64,000 bases of DNA from Streptomyces yatensis (GTDB lineage: Bacteria; Actinomycetota; Actinomycetes; Streptomycetales; Streptomycetaceae), in contig NZ_CP072941.1 of NCBI RefSeq assembly GCF_018069625.1, forward strand, positions 5,084,001 to 5,148,000, written 5' to 3'. Position numbers and translations under genes: made by a program. The notes below the pieces were generated by a model that ran no database searches, was not told the origin of the DNA, and saw only the letters and a list, made by a program, of their open reading frames with translations. Shown here in pieces: positions 38,819 through 47,550 of this stretch (positions are counted from its first letter, which is position 1; each line of letters opens with the position of its first letter).

Positions 38819-40357
38819 ATGCTGCTGGCTGATGTCGCGCTGACCTCCCGCCAGGTCGCGGCCACCGCCGCCCGCTCGGAGAAGATCGCCGCGCTGGCCC
38901 GGCTGTTCCGGCGTACGGAACCGGCCGAAGCGGCCGTGGTGATCACCTACCTCGCGGGCAAACTGCCCCAGCGCCGGACCGGAGTGGGCTGGTCCACCCT
39001 GCGCCACCGGCGCGAGCCCGCCGCCGAGCCGACGCTCGGGGTGCTCGATGTGGACGAGGCCCTGACCCGGGTCGCGGCGGTCTCCGGCACCGGCGCGACG
39101 GCGGCCCGCAAGCGGCTGGTGGGCGAGCTGCTGGCCGCCGCGACCAAGGACGAGCAGGGCTTTCTGCTCGGGCTGATCGGCGGGGAGCTGCGGCAGGGGG
39201 CGCTGGAGGGACTGGCCGTGGAGGGGCTCGCCGAGGCCGTGGGCGCACCGGCCGCCGAGGTGCGGCGGGCGGTGATGGTCGGCGGTTCGCTGGGCACCGT
39301 CGCCGAGGCGCTGCTGGCACGCGGCCCGGAGGCGCTGGCCGACTTCCGGCTGGAGGTGGGGCGGCCGGTGCTGCCGATGCTCGCGCAGAGCGCCAAGGGC
39401 CTCGACGAGGCCATGGACCGGCTGGGGCCGTGCGCGGTCGAGGAGAAGCTGGACGGGATCCGGGTGCAGGTGCACCGGGACGGCGAGGACGTACGGATCT
39501 ACACCCGCACCCTCGACGAGATCACCGACCGGCTGCCGGAGGTCGTCACGGCGGCGCGGGAACTGGCGGTGGACCGGGCGATCCTCGACGGTGAGGTGAT
39601 CCTGCTGGACGCCGACGGGCGGCCACGGCCGTTCCAGGAGACCTCCGCCCGGGTCGGCTCCCGGCTCGATGTGGCCGGGGCGTCGGCCGCGCTGCCGCTG
39701 TCCCCCGTCTTCTTCGATCTGCTCGTCGTGGACGACCGCGATCTGCTCGACCTGCCGACCCGCGAGCGCCATGCCGAACTGGCCCGGATCGCCCCCGGGC
39801 CCCGGCGGGTGCGGCGGCTGGTGGCCGACGATCCGGCGGATCCGGAAACCCGGCGGGCGGCACGGGAGTTCGCCGCGGACGTACTGGCCCGGGGGCATGA
39901 GGGGGTGCTGGTCAAGTCGCTGGAGGCGCCGTACGGCGCGGGGCGGCGCGGGGCGTCCTGGCTGAAGGTCAAACCGGTGCACACGCTGGATCTGGTGGTG
40001 CTGGCGGCGGAGTGGGGCCACGGCCGCCGCACCGGGAAGCTGTCCAACCTCCACCTGGGCGCGCGGGCGGCGGACGGCACGTATCTGATGCTGGGCAAGA
40101 CCTTCAAGGGGCTCACCGACGCGATGCTGGAGTGGCAGACGCAGGCGCTGCTGGGGATCGCGGTCAGCGACGACGGCTGGGTGGTGCGGGTGCGGCCGGA
40201 GCTGGTGGTGGAGGTGGCCTTCGACGGGCTGCAGCGCTCGTCCCGCTATCCGGCGGGCGTCACGCTGCGGTTCGCGCGGGTGCTGCGCTACCGGGAGGAC
40301 AAGCCGGCCGATCAGGCGGACACGGTCGAGGCGGTGCTGGCGCTGCGCGGCGAGTGA
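38819..40357 (+). CDS. ATP-dependent DNA ligase
   Basis: 512 residues. An N-terminal DNA-binding domain (about 1-190) is followed by the nucleotidyltransferase domain with motif I VEEKLDGIRVQ (adenylated Lys210), motif III RAILDGEVILLD, motif IV SPVFFDLLVVDD, VLVKSLEAPY, motif V WLKVKP, then an OB-fold. It is a single-polypeptide archaeal/LigB-like ligase, distinct from LigD. It probably serves repair. ATG at 38819 follows the membrane-protein gene by 48 bp. Confidence 0.92.
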   Translation: MLLADVALTSRQVAATAARSEKIAALARLFRRTEPAEAAVVITYLAGKLPQRRTGVGWSTLRHRREPAAEPTLGVLDVDEALTRVAAVSGTGATAARKRLVGELLAAATKDEQGFLLGLIGGELRQGALEGLAVEGLAEAVGAPAAEVRRAVMVGGSLGTVAEALLARGPEALADFRLEVGRPVLPMLAQSAKGLDEAMDRLGPCAVEEKLDGIRVQVHRDGEDVRIYTRTLDEITDRLPEVVTAARELAVDRAILDGEVILLDADGRPRPFQETSARVGSRLDVAGASAALPLSPVFFDLLVVDDRDLLDLPTRERHAELARIAPGPRRVRRLVADDPADPETRRAAREFAADVLARGHEGVLVKSLEAPYGAGRRGASWLKVKPVHTLDLVVLAAEWGHGRRTGKLSNLHLGARAADGTYLMLGKTFKGLTDAMLEWQTQALLGIAVSDDGWVVRVRPELVVEVAFDGLQRSSRYPAGVTLRFARVLRYREDKPADQADTVEAVLALRGE

Positions 40358-40375
40358 CCGGCCGGGGCCCTTCGC

Positions 40376-40414
40376 GAGGAGACCCCGGACCGCCAAGCGG
40401 CCCGGGGTCTCCTC
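40376..40414. terminator. bidirectional hairpin terminator
   Basis: A 13-bp stem (GAGGAGACCCCGG and complement) with a 13-nt loop, between the convergent ligase and lyase genes. Confidence 0.88.
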
Positions 40415-40427
40415 GGATCGGGAGTGA

Positions 40428-41636
40428 TCAGGAGGGGTTCTCCGCGTGGGTCAGGGTCTCCCAGCCCAGGAAGAGGCTGTTGGTGCCCGCCGGGCGCTGC
40501 TGCTCGGTGAGCTTCTGGGTGTTGGCCATGGCGATGCCGAGGCGGGTGTGCAGGGCGTTGTAGCCGACCTCGGTGATCGGGCCGAGGCCCCGCTTGACGC
40601 TGCCGCCGCACAGCCAGGACGGCACGGCCTCGCCCAGTTCGTACTTCGACTGGAAGCCCAGCGCCTGCCGCAGCCGCTCGCCCACCTCGGGGTAGAGGTC
40701 CTGGCCCTGGATGCGGCTGGTCTCGGCGACATGCGCGATGGAGGCGATGCCGTATCCGGTGTGGGTGAAGTCGCGGCAGGTCTCCTGGGTGAGGCCGGTG
40801 ACGAAGGTCGTCTGGCCCTGCCAGTACTTGACGATCTTGTCGCGGGTGTCCAGGCCGCTGCCGGGCGCGGTCTTGGGCAGGGAGCCGTCGGACTGCAGGT
40901 AGACGTAGGCCGGGACGCGGCCGCGGAACTTCGCGACGGCCTTGTCGTAGCTGGCCCGGTCGTCGAGGAAGACGGAGATGCCGGTGGCGGCCTCCATCAT
41001 CACCAGCTCCCAGTTGCCGTTGGAGTTCGAGCCGCCGATGACCTTCGGGAGGTAGACGTTCCGCAGCATCGTGGAGAAGCGGCTGATGGAGGCGTCCGAC
41101 CAGCCGTCGTAGGTGTAGCGGATGATCTCGGCCGCCCGGGGCCAGGAGGATCCGGCCCAGCCGGTCTGCAGCGGGGCGTTGCTGTTGGTGTGGTCCTTGA
41201 TGGTGGCCGACCAGGCGTCCATGATCTGGATCGCCTTCTCCGCGTAGCGGCTGTCGCGGGTGATGTACCAGGCCAGCGAGAGCGAGTAGGCGGCGAGCGC
41301 GTCCTGGCGCTCATCGGTGCAGCCGAGGTTGGGGTCGGAGTACGGCCCGCATTCGACGACCGCCCGGGGCTTGGGGGTGCGCGACAGCGAGGCGTACGGG
41401 CTCGACAGCATCGCGTCGTACGCGCCCTTCCAGGGCTGCGCGCCGGCGTTCACCTTGGAGCGGACGAAGTCGAGCTGGGCCTGGCTGACCAGGACGCCGG
41501 GGTGGGTGAAGGCGGCGGCGGCCTTGGGTTCGGCGGACCGCTTGGTCTGCCCGGCCGTGGCCGGACCGCTGAGGATGCCCGCGAACAGCGCGGCCAGCGC
41601 TGCGGCGAGGGCGAGATACAGGGCTCTGGTGCGCAT
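40428..41636 (-). CDS. secreted alginate-lyase-family polysaccharide lyase
   Basis: 402 residues. A signal peptide (1-28, ending GPATAGQ) is followed by an (alpha/alpha) toroid of the alginate-lyase type: HPGVLVSQAQLDFVRSKV, YSLSLAWYITRDSRYAEKA, HTNSNAPLQTGW, SSWPRAAEIIRYTY, SNSNGNWELVMMEAATGI. The Asn/His/Tyr and Arg of the active groove are in those segments. It is secreted and should depolymerise an acidic polysaccharide; the exact substrate is unknown. A DasR-like operator lies about 100 bp upstream, which would tie it to amino-sugar supply. Confidence 0.88.
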   Translation of the reverse strand: MRTRALYLALAAALAALFAGILSGPATAGQTKRSAEPKAAAAFTHPGVLVSQAQLDFVRSKVNAGAQPWKGAYDAMLSSPYASLSRTPKPRAVVECGPYSDPNLGCTDERQDALAAYSLSLAWYITRDSRYAEKAIQIMDAWSATIKDHTNSNAPLQTGWAGSSWPRAAEIIRYTYDGWSDASISRFSTMLRNVYLPKVIGGSNSNGNWELVMMEAATGISVFLDDRASYDKAVAKFRGRVPAYVYLQSDGSLPKTAPGSGLDTRDKIVKYWQGQTTFVTGLTQETCRDFTHTGYGIASIAHVAETSRIQGQDLYPEVGERLRQALGFQSKYELGEAVPSWLCGGSVKRGLGPITEVGYNALHTRLGIAMANTQKLTEQQRPAGTNSLFLGWETLTHAENPS

Positions 41637-41733
41637 GGGGGCGGCTCCTGACGGTGGGTTCGTGTATATGAACGACGGATGCCGACATGAACTCCTGCGA
41701 TTGTTCCGGGAAGTTAGCTCATGAACACGTCAA

Positions 41734-41743
41734 GGTCTAGACC
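41734..41743. promoter_or_regulatory. DasR-like operator core
   Basis: GGTCTAGACC, inside the 12-bp palindrome AGGTCTAGACCT (41733-41744), equals the ten-base centre of the published DasR responsive element. It sits 98 bp upstream of the lyase start and 20 bp before the GTG of the divergent gene, so it could control either. Confidence 0.6.
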
Positions 41744-41763
41744 TGCGGGGCGTAGGAGAGAAT

Positions 41764-42876
41764 GTGCGCCCCGCCCCGATCGAGAGGCCCAGCGTGGAGA
41801 CGACAGTCGCGGAGGACCAAGGCACAGGCCCCGGCCCCGGCCGCCCGTCCGGCGCCCCGCGCGGCGCCCGGGGCACCTGGGCCGCCGTCGCCCGGCTGCT
41901 CCGGCTCCCCGACGGACGGGCCCGGCGGACGGCGGCCTGGTCTGCGGTGGTGCCGCTGGCCCTGGTCAGCGTGGTGGTGCTGTGCCGAGCCGCGGACATC
42001 GACGGCATCACCCCCCTACCGCAGCTGCTGGCCTTCCTGCCCTGGCTGCTGGTCCCGGCGGCGCTCGGGCTGCTGCTCGGCACGGCCGCGCGCTGGCCGC
42101 TGGGGTGCGGCTGGGCGCTGGCGGCAGCCGCGGCCACCGGGTGGTTCATCCAGCCGTACGACGGCGGCACCCCGCCCGAGCCGCACGGACCGGTCCTCGC
42201 CCGGCTGCGGGTGATGACCGCGAACCTTGAATTCGGGCAGGCCAGGGACGGGCTGCTGACCGCGCTGCGCCGGGAGCGGCCGGACCTGGTCGCGGTGCAG
42301 GAGTGCGACACGGAGTGCGCCGAGGCGCTGGACTCGGCCGCCGTCCGCGCGGCCTATCCGTACCGGAGCGTCGCCCTCGGCGACAGCGCCGCCGCGGGCT
42401 CGGCGATCCTCAGCCGCCATCCGCTGACCCGTGCGGAGGGGGTGCGCGGGACGCTGCGGATGCCGGGGGCGGTCGTCCGGATCGCGGGGCAGCGGCTGCG
42501 GCTGCAGGTCGCGCATCCCATGCCGCCGATGCCGGGCCAGTTGGACGTCTGGCGCACCGAGCTGGGGCGGCTGCGGGCCTACGCCGCCGGGCGGGGCGGG
42601 GAACCCACCCTGATCGCCGGCGACTTCAACGCCACCCAGGACCACGCCGCCTTCCGGGCCGTCCTGGACACCGGGCTGCGGGACAGCGCACGGGCCACCG
42701 GGATCTCCCGCACGCCGAGCTGGCCGAGCGCCACGGCCCCGGTGCTGGGGGCGCAGATCGACCATGTGCTGGCCAGCCGGGCGCTGCGGCCGCGCACGGC
42801 CCGCTTCCTGGATCTGCCGCACACCGACCACCGCGCGCTGCTGGTGGAGCTGGACCTGTACGGGCCGCAGGGCTGA
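41764..42876 (+). CDS. endonuclease/exonuclease/phosphatase-family membrane protein
   Basis: 370 residues. Three membrane helices (about 60-145) precede an extracytoplasmic EEP domain (150-370). The core catalytic motifs are MTANLEFGQ, VAVQECD, GDFNATQDH and TDHRALLVEL. This architecture is widespread in actinobacteria; members may be phosphodiesterases for lipids or nucleic acids. I start it at the GTG at 41764 because AGGAG lies five bases upstream; a GTG at 41794 is possible. The DasR-like core sits between its promoter region and the start. Confidence 0.87.
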   Translation: MRPAPIERPSVETTVAEDQGTGPGPGRPSGAPRGARGTWAAVARLLRLPDGRARRTAAWSAVVPLALVSVVVLCRAADIDGITPLPQLLAFLPWLLVPAALGLLLGTAARWPLGCGWALAAAAATGWFIQPYDGGTPPEPHGPVLARLRVMTANLEFGQARDGLLTALRRERPDLVAVQECDTECAEALDSAAVRAAYPYRSVALGDSAAAGSAILSRHPLTRAEGVRGTLRMPGAVVRIAGQRLRLQVAHPMPPMPGQLDVWRTELGRLRAYAAGRGGEPTLIAGDFNATQDHAAFRAVLDTGLRDSARATGISRTPSWPSATAPVLGAQIDHVLASRALRPRTARFLDLPHTDHRALLVELDLYGPQG

Positions 42877-42882
42877 GCCGCG

Positions 42883-42970
42883 GCTCAGCTCTCGTTCGGG
42901 CCGCGCTCAGCTCTCGCCCGGGTCGCGCTCAGCTCTCGTTCGGGCCGCGCTCAGCTCTCGCTCGGGTTGT
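42883..42970. repeat. 22-bp tandem repeat carrying duplicated stop codons
   Basis: Four units (starts 42883, 42905, 42927, 42949). On the minus strand each carries GAGAGCTGAG, the last Glu-Ser codons plus TGA of the LysR-type gene that ends at 42951. Three extra copies follow the real stop. The unit is not a multiple of three, so later stops are in changing frames. Confidence 0.95.
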
Positions 42971-44075
42971 AGGAGTTGGCCAGTTCGAACGGATCGGGCT
43001 CCAGGCCCGCCGTGGGCCAGCGCTGCTCCCGCTGCCAGCGCGCGTTCTCCTGCGCGAGCGCGTCCCAGAGCAGATTGAGCGGATGGGCCGCCCCATAGGA
43101 CGCCCGCTCACCGCGCCGGGTGAAGGCACCCAGCAGCACCTCCAGCCGGGGCCCGGTGTCATTGACCAGCTCGACCGCGCGCAGCCCGCGTCCGTACGCC
43201 ACTCTCGGATCGCCCGCCGCGTCCGCGACCCCCTTGGTGACCAGCATGCAGCCGCGCAGCAGACCGGAGCGCAGCAGCTCGAAACCGTAGTTGACGGTGT
43301 CGATCTCGGCGGCGATGCGCAGCTTGTTGCGGTAGTCGCCGCCGAACCAGGTGTGCAGCACCCCGGCCATCAGCCCGCTGGCCGAGACCACCAGCGGCAG
43401 CGAGCGCAGCGCGCTGCTCGGGGCGGTGGGACCGGGCAGCTCGGCCTCGGACAGATTGGTCAGCAGCGAGACCCCGCTGCGGCGCCACTCCATCACGTCG
43501 AAGGCGGCCAGTTCATCGTCGCCCTCGGGCCGGGTGACCACGGAACCGCACACCAGGTCGACATCCTTGGCCCGCAGCTTGGCCAGTACGTCCCGGGTGC
43601 GCACATGGCCGACCTTCAGCTCGATGGCGCGCTGCCGGAACTCCTCGGACACCCGCTCCCCGGCGCCCGCCAGATAGCTGAGGGTAAATCGAGTGGTGCC
43701 CACCACCAGGGTTTTTCCCAGGCGTCGCCGTGACTCATGGATACCGTCCAGCCACTCGCCGAGAGTTCCGCGCGCCAATTCGACCAGGGCTTCTCCGGTG
43801 CCGGTGAACAGCACGTCCTTGCCACGCCCCTGCTTGAGTATGAGGGGTTCGCCGCAAAGCTCGCGAAAGTTCCGGTTCATGGTGTCGATCTGCTTTTGCA
43901 CGCTGGACTGTTCACGGCCCAGAATCCGTGCGGCGCCCAGTGCGGTACCGGCCTCATGGACCATGATCAAGGTGCGCAACTGGTCCATCGTGGTGTCCAT
44001 GAGCGCGAGTGGGCTCTGCGCCCAGCGGCCGCGCCGATCCGTCGTCGGTGGTCCGAGCGACCCTGGTCTCACCAT
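42951..44075 (-). CDS. LysR-type transcriptional regulator
   Basis: 374 residues. The winged HTH is in the first 95 residues ([40 protein letters not shown]). The effector domain (about 125-330) has the usual [12 protein letters not shown] and [13 protein letters not shown] segments. An N-terminal 25-residue extension precedes MDTTMDQL. I kept the ATG at 44075 because GGGGGA lies five bases upstream; the internal ATG at 44000 has none. The gene converges on the EEP gene and is divergent from the LigD-type gene. Confidence 0.87.
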   Translation of the reverse strand: MVRPGSLGPPTTDRRGRWAQSPLALMDTTMDQLRTLIMVHEAGTALGAARILGREQSSVQKQIDTMNRNFRELCGEPLILKQGRGKDVLFTGTGEALVELARGTLGEWLDGIHESRRRLGKTLVVGTTRFTLSYLAGAGERVSEEFRQRAIELKVGHVRTRDVLAKLRAKDVDLVCGSVVTRPEGDDELAAFDVMEWRRSGVSLLTNLSEAELPGPTAPSSALRSLPLVVSASGLMAGVLHTWFGGDYRNKLRIAAEIDTVNYGFELLRSGLLRGCMLVTKGVADAAGDPRVAYGRGLRAVELVNDTGPRLEVLLGAFTRRGERASYGAAHPLNLLWDALAQENARWQREQRWPTAGLEPDPFELANSYNPSES

Positions 44076-44156
44076 GATTTCCCCCGCTTTTCAACTTCTC
44101 CCGTTTTCCTGACTCCAGAGTTTAGTCAGCTATCCACACGGTTACCCGGGTCCGAT

Positions 44157-45095
44157 ATGAGCGAGAAGCAGACCGATGCGCGAAACGTCAGGGCCGGGAG
44201 CCACACCGTACGGATCAGCCGCCCGGAAAAGGTGCTCTTCCCCGACGACGGGATCACGAAGTGGGATCTCGTCACGTACTACCGCTCGGTCTCCCGCCGC
44301 ATCATTCCGCAGTTGCGCGGCCGCCCTTTGATGATGGAACGCCATCCGGACGGAATCGGCGGCAAGCCGCTGATGCAGAAGAACGCCCCCGACTACTTTC
44401 CGGACTGGGTGCGCCGCGCCGTACTCCCCAAAGAGGGTGGCGAGGTCACCCATGTGGTCTGCGACGACACCGCGACCCTGGTCTACCTCGCCGACCAGGC
44501 GTGCGTCACCCCGCACCGCTGGCTCTCCCGCGCCGACCGGCCCGACCACCCCGACCGGCTGGTCTTCGACCTCGATCCGCCCTCGGCGGAGGAGTCCGCC
44601 TTCGAGGAGGTGCGCTGGACGGCCCGCCGCTGCCGCGAGCTGCTCGGCGAGCTCGGGCTGCCGGGGCTGCTGATGACCACCGGCTCCCGCGGACTGCATG
44701 TGATCGTCCCGCTGGACCGCCGCGCCGACTTCGACACCGTGCGGTCCTTCGCGCACGAGGCCGCCGAGCTGCTGGCCGCCCGCCATCCCGACCGGCTCAC
44801 CACCGAGCCGCGCAAGGCCAACCGGAGCGGCCGGCTCTACCTGGACGTCCAGCGCAACGCCTACGCCCAGACCGCCGTCGCCCCGTACGCGGTGCGCGCC
44901 CGTCCCGGAGCCCCCGTCGCCACGCCCATCGACGCGGCGGAGCTGGACGACCCGGAGCTGAGGGCCGACCGCTGGACGCTGCGGACCGTCGGCGAGCGGC
45001 TCGCGGACGACCCCTGGGCCCGTACGGACACCAGGGGCCGTTCCCTGCGCGCCCCCCGCGAGCGGCTGCGGCGACTCGCGGAGGGCGAAGGCTGA
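44157..45095 (+). CDS. LigD-type DNA polymerase (primase) domain protein
   Basis: 312 residues of the archaeo-eukaryotic primase-like LigD polymerase domain. Catalytic aspartates are in [10 protein letters not shown], with [12 protein letters not shown] and [16 protein letters not shown] for primer and nucleotide binding. It fills gaps during non-homologous end joining. No Ku gene and no LigD ligase or phosphoesterase domain is present here, so it must partner with distant proteins or the ligase at 38819. ATG at 44157, without a clear ribosome-binding site (possibly leaderless). Divergent from the LysR-type gene. Confidence 0.9.
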   Translation: MSEKQTDARNVRAGSHTVRISRPEKVLFPDDGITKWDLVTYYRSVSRRIIPQLRGRPLMMERHPDGIGGKPLMQKNAPDYFPDWVRRAVLPKEGGEVTHVVCDDTATLVYLADQACVTPHRWLSRADRPDHPDRLVFDLDPPSAEESAFEEVRWTARRCRELLGELGLPGLLMTTGSRGLHVIVPLDRRADFDTVRSFAHEAAELLAARHPDRLTTEPRKANRSGRLYLDVQRNAYAQTAVAPYAVRARPGAPVATPIDAAELDDPELRADRWTLRTVGERLADDPWARTDTRGRSLRAPRERLRRLAEGEG

Positions 45096-45109
45096 CGCCT
45101 GAGCCTTAT

Positions 45110-45200
45110 GAGCCTTGGATGAGCCTTGGGGGCTCTGGGGCCTCAAGCGCTTGGGGCCCTCTGGGACCTCAGGCGCCTCTGGGGCCTTGGGGGCCTCAGG
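45110..45200. repeat. degenerate ~27-bp tandem repeat carrying duplicated stop codons after phoX
   Basis: Repeats of GGCGCCTGAGG type on the minus strand at the phoX stop (45196-45198) and again about 27 bp on, with shorter related units (GGGGCC/CTTGG) to about 45110. It fills the gap between the convergent LigD-type and phoX genes. Confidence 0.8.
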
Positions 45201-47280
45201 CGCCGATGTCGCCGCCGTCGCGCCGCCAGACGCTGACCACGGACGGCCGGGTCAGCTTGCCCGGGCCGTCGGGCCAGGTGGACGCGGGCTTCTCGACGCT
45301 CGCACCGTCGAGCTCACCCGGGTGCTGCACGGCCACCAGCACCCGTCGCTCGTGCACGATCGGGCCGCAGGTCTCGGCGCCGTTCGGCACCGTCAGGAAC
45401 TGCTTGACCTGGCCGCGGCGGCTGCCCGCCGTCGCCACGCCGAACAGCCCGTCGTGGTTGCCGAGCGCGTTGCCGTCCGTGGAGATCCACAGATTGCCGT
45501 GCGCGTCGAAGGTGATGTTGTCCGGGCAGGAGATCGGGCTGACCTGGTCCTTGGGGAAGCCGCCGAAGTAGGTGCTCGGGTCCTCGGGGTCGCCGCAGAC
45601 CAGGAACAGCCGCCAGTTGAAGCGCGTGGAGCCCGGGTTGTTCCAGCGCTCGGTCAGCTCCAGGATCTGGCCGTGCTTGTTGGCGTTGCGCGGGTTGGCC
45701 TCGTCGACGGCGGCCTTGCCCTCCTTGCCGCGGTCCGTGTTGTTGGTCAGCGCGATGTACACGCGACCGGTGCGCGGGCTCGGCTCGACGTCCTCGGGGC
45801 GGTCCATCTTCGTCGCACCGGCCTTGTCGGCGGCCAGACGCGTGAAGACGTACACCTCCTCGGCGGTCATGCCCTCCACGAAGGAGCGGTCGCCGCAGGC
45901 CAGCGGGATCCACTCACCGGCGCCGTCGAACTCGCCGTCCTTGGGCAGCTTTCCGCTGCCGTCGATCTCGGCGGACGGGCTGTCACCGGTGAACTTGGCG
46001 ACGTACAGCGTGCCCTCGTCCAGCAGCGTGCGGTTGTGCTCGCGGGCGGTGCGGCTGTTGCCCTTCATCATCCGCTTGGCGGAGACGAACTTGTAGAAGT
46101 AGTCGAACTTCTCGTCGTCGCCCATGTAGAGGACCGGACGGCCGTCGGTGGTCAGCCGGGGCTCGGCGGCCTCGTGCTTGAAGCGGCCCAGCGCGGTGAG
46201 CTTGCGCGGGGTGGAGTCGGGGTCGAACGGGTCGATCTCGATCACCCAGCCGAAGCGGTGCGCCTCGTTGGGCTCCTTGGCGAGGTCGAAGCGGTCGTCG
46301 AAACGCTCCCACTTGCGCTCGGAGGCGCCGTCCACGAAGCCGTAGCGCTTCAGGCCCGCCTTGACGGTCGGGTCGGTGACCTTGTCGGGGTTGGCGAAGT
46401 ACTGGTTGAAGTTCTCCTCGCCGGAGAGCACCGTGCCCCACGGCGTGATGCCGCCGCCGCAGTTGTTCAGCGTGCCGAGGACGCGCTTGCCGGACCGGTC
46501 GGCGGAGGTGCGCAGCAGCTCACTGCCCGCCGCCGGGCCGCTGACCTCGAACGGAGTGGTCGCGGTGATACGGCGGTTGAGGTGGTGGCGGGGCACGGCG
46601 GTGAGCCGGCCCAGCCGGCGCTCCTCGGCCGTCATCACCACGGACAGCCCGTGCGCGGCCCAGGCGATCTCGGCCTGCTCGCGGGTGGGGTTCTCCGGGT
46701 CGTACCCGGCGAACATCAGCACCTCGTCGGTGTACTCATGGTTGACCACGAGCAGCTGATGGTCGCGCTCGCCGGGGACGTCCAGCACCGCCATGTAGTC
46801 GTTGTTGTAACCGAACTGGCCCGCCTGGGCCTTGGCGCTCTGCTTGGCCGGGTCGAACGCGGGCGCACCGCGCAGGATCGGGTCGCCCCAGCGGAGCACC
46901 ACGTTCTGGTCGTGGCCCTCGGCGACGACCACGGTGTCCTCGGTGTTGGGGGCCACCGGCGAGAAGCGGAGGCCGCGGGCGGCCTTGTTGTGCTTCGCCG
47001 CGGTGGCGGTGGCGGCGGTGGCGGCCGCGTCGGCCGACGCGGCGGACGCCTGCGGTGCCCCCTCGATCGCCACGGCACCGGTCGCGGCCGCCACGGTCAT
47101 CACCGCACCGGCCCGCAGAAGGGAACGGCGCGATGCGGCAGCGGCGATGACGTCGCCCACGTAGGCGTTTCCACTGGTGTTCGGCGTCTCGTGAAAGCAG
47201 GCGTCGCCACAGCGGTATCGGCACGTCAGCGCGGAACGACCGCCCGGGTGTGAGCTGATGAGCGGCAGGAGGTTGCGCAC
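45196..47280 (-). CDS. phoX: PhoX-family alkaline phosphatase
   Basis: 694 residues. The N-terminus holds the PhoX motif TCRYRCGDACFHETPN and a twin-arginine signal (ASRRSLLRAG, about 49-58). The calcium/iron-containing beta-propeller phosphatase domain follows: GYNNDYMAVLD, VVNHEYTDEV, TLNNCGGGITPWGTVLSGEE, RFGWVIEIDPFDP, WISTDGNALGNHDG. It is exported and should release phosphate from organic phosphoesters. A PHO box at 47412-47440 predicts induction by phosphate starvation. The C-terminus ends in the repeat region. Confidence 0.93.
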   Translation of the reverse strand: MRNLLPLISSHPGGRSALTCRYRCGDACFHETPNTSGNAYVGDVIAAAASRRSLLRAGAVMTVAAATGAVAIEGAPQASAASADAAATAATATAAKHNKAARGLRFSPVAPNTEDTVVVAEGHDQNVVLRWGDPILRGAPAFDPAKQSAKAQAGQFGYNNDYMAVLDVPGERDHQLLVVNHEYTDEVLMFAGYDPENPTREQAEIAWAAHGLSVVMTAEERRLGRLTAVPRHHLNRRITATTPFEVSGPAAGSELLRTSADRSGKRVLGTLNNCGGGITPWGTVLSGEENFNQYFANPDKVTDPTVKAGLKRYGFVDGASERKWERFDDRFDLAKEPNEAHRFGWVIEIDPFDPDSTPRKLTALGRFKHEAAEPRLTTDGRPVLYMGDDEKFDYFYKFVSAKRMMKGNSRTAREHNRTLLDEGTLYVAKFTGDSPSAEIDGSGKLPKDGEFDGAGEWIPLACGDRSFVEGMTAEEVYVFTRLAADKAGATKMDRPEDVEPSPRTGRVYIALTNNTDRGKEGKAAVDEANPRNANKHGQILELTERWNNPGSTRFNWRLFLVCGDPEDPSTYFGGFPKDQVSPISCPDNITFDAHGNLWISTDGNALGNHDGLFGVATAGSRRGQVKQFLTVPNGAETCGPIVHERRVLVAVQHPGELDGASVEKPASTWPDGPGKLTRPSVVSVWRRDGGDIGA

Positions 47281-47411
47281 GTCTTCCCCTCCGTAAGGGT
47301 GTCACGTATGGGCTTCGCAGGGCCCCGCATGGGCAGTAGGCCGACGCGGTCCGGGCCGACATGACGTCGGGATCCTCTGGCGGCGAAGCTATGGGCGTAG
47401 AACCGCACGGT

Positions 47412-47440
47412 GGCGACGAACGCCTGAACCAGAGGTGAAC
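47412..47440 (-). promoter_or_regulatory. PHO box upstream of phoX
   Basis: On the minus strand GTTCACC, GTTCAGG and CGTCGCC occur at exact 11-bp spacing (47440-47434, 47429-47423, 47418-47412), matching the PhoP direct-repeat unit of Streptomyces. It ends about 130 bp upstream of the phoX start. Confidence 0.8.
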
Positions 47441-47550
47441 GAAGCGCGAGCGGAATCGGCGGAAGAGCGCCGTCCAACGGCCCGCTAGCCTTTCGGCACC
47501 ACGGTCATGCACCGCCATGCACCGCACTCGACACGTGAGAGGTATCTCCC

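Noticed and set aside
35306..40396. A single giant minus-strand protein of about 1,700 residues
   Set aside because: Only the left half (to 38062) has recognisable domains. The right half is antisense to the DNA ligase gene and to the small membrane-protein gene.
45110..45200. A small coding gene between the LigD-type gene and phoX
   Set aside because: All frames are broken by the degenerate repeat, and it lacks start signals; best read as repeat sequence.
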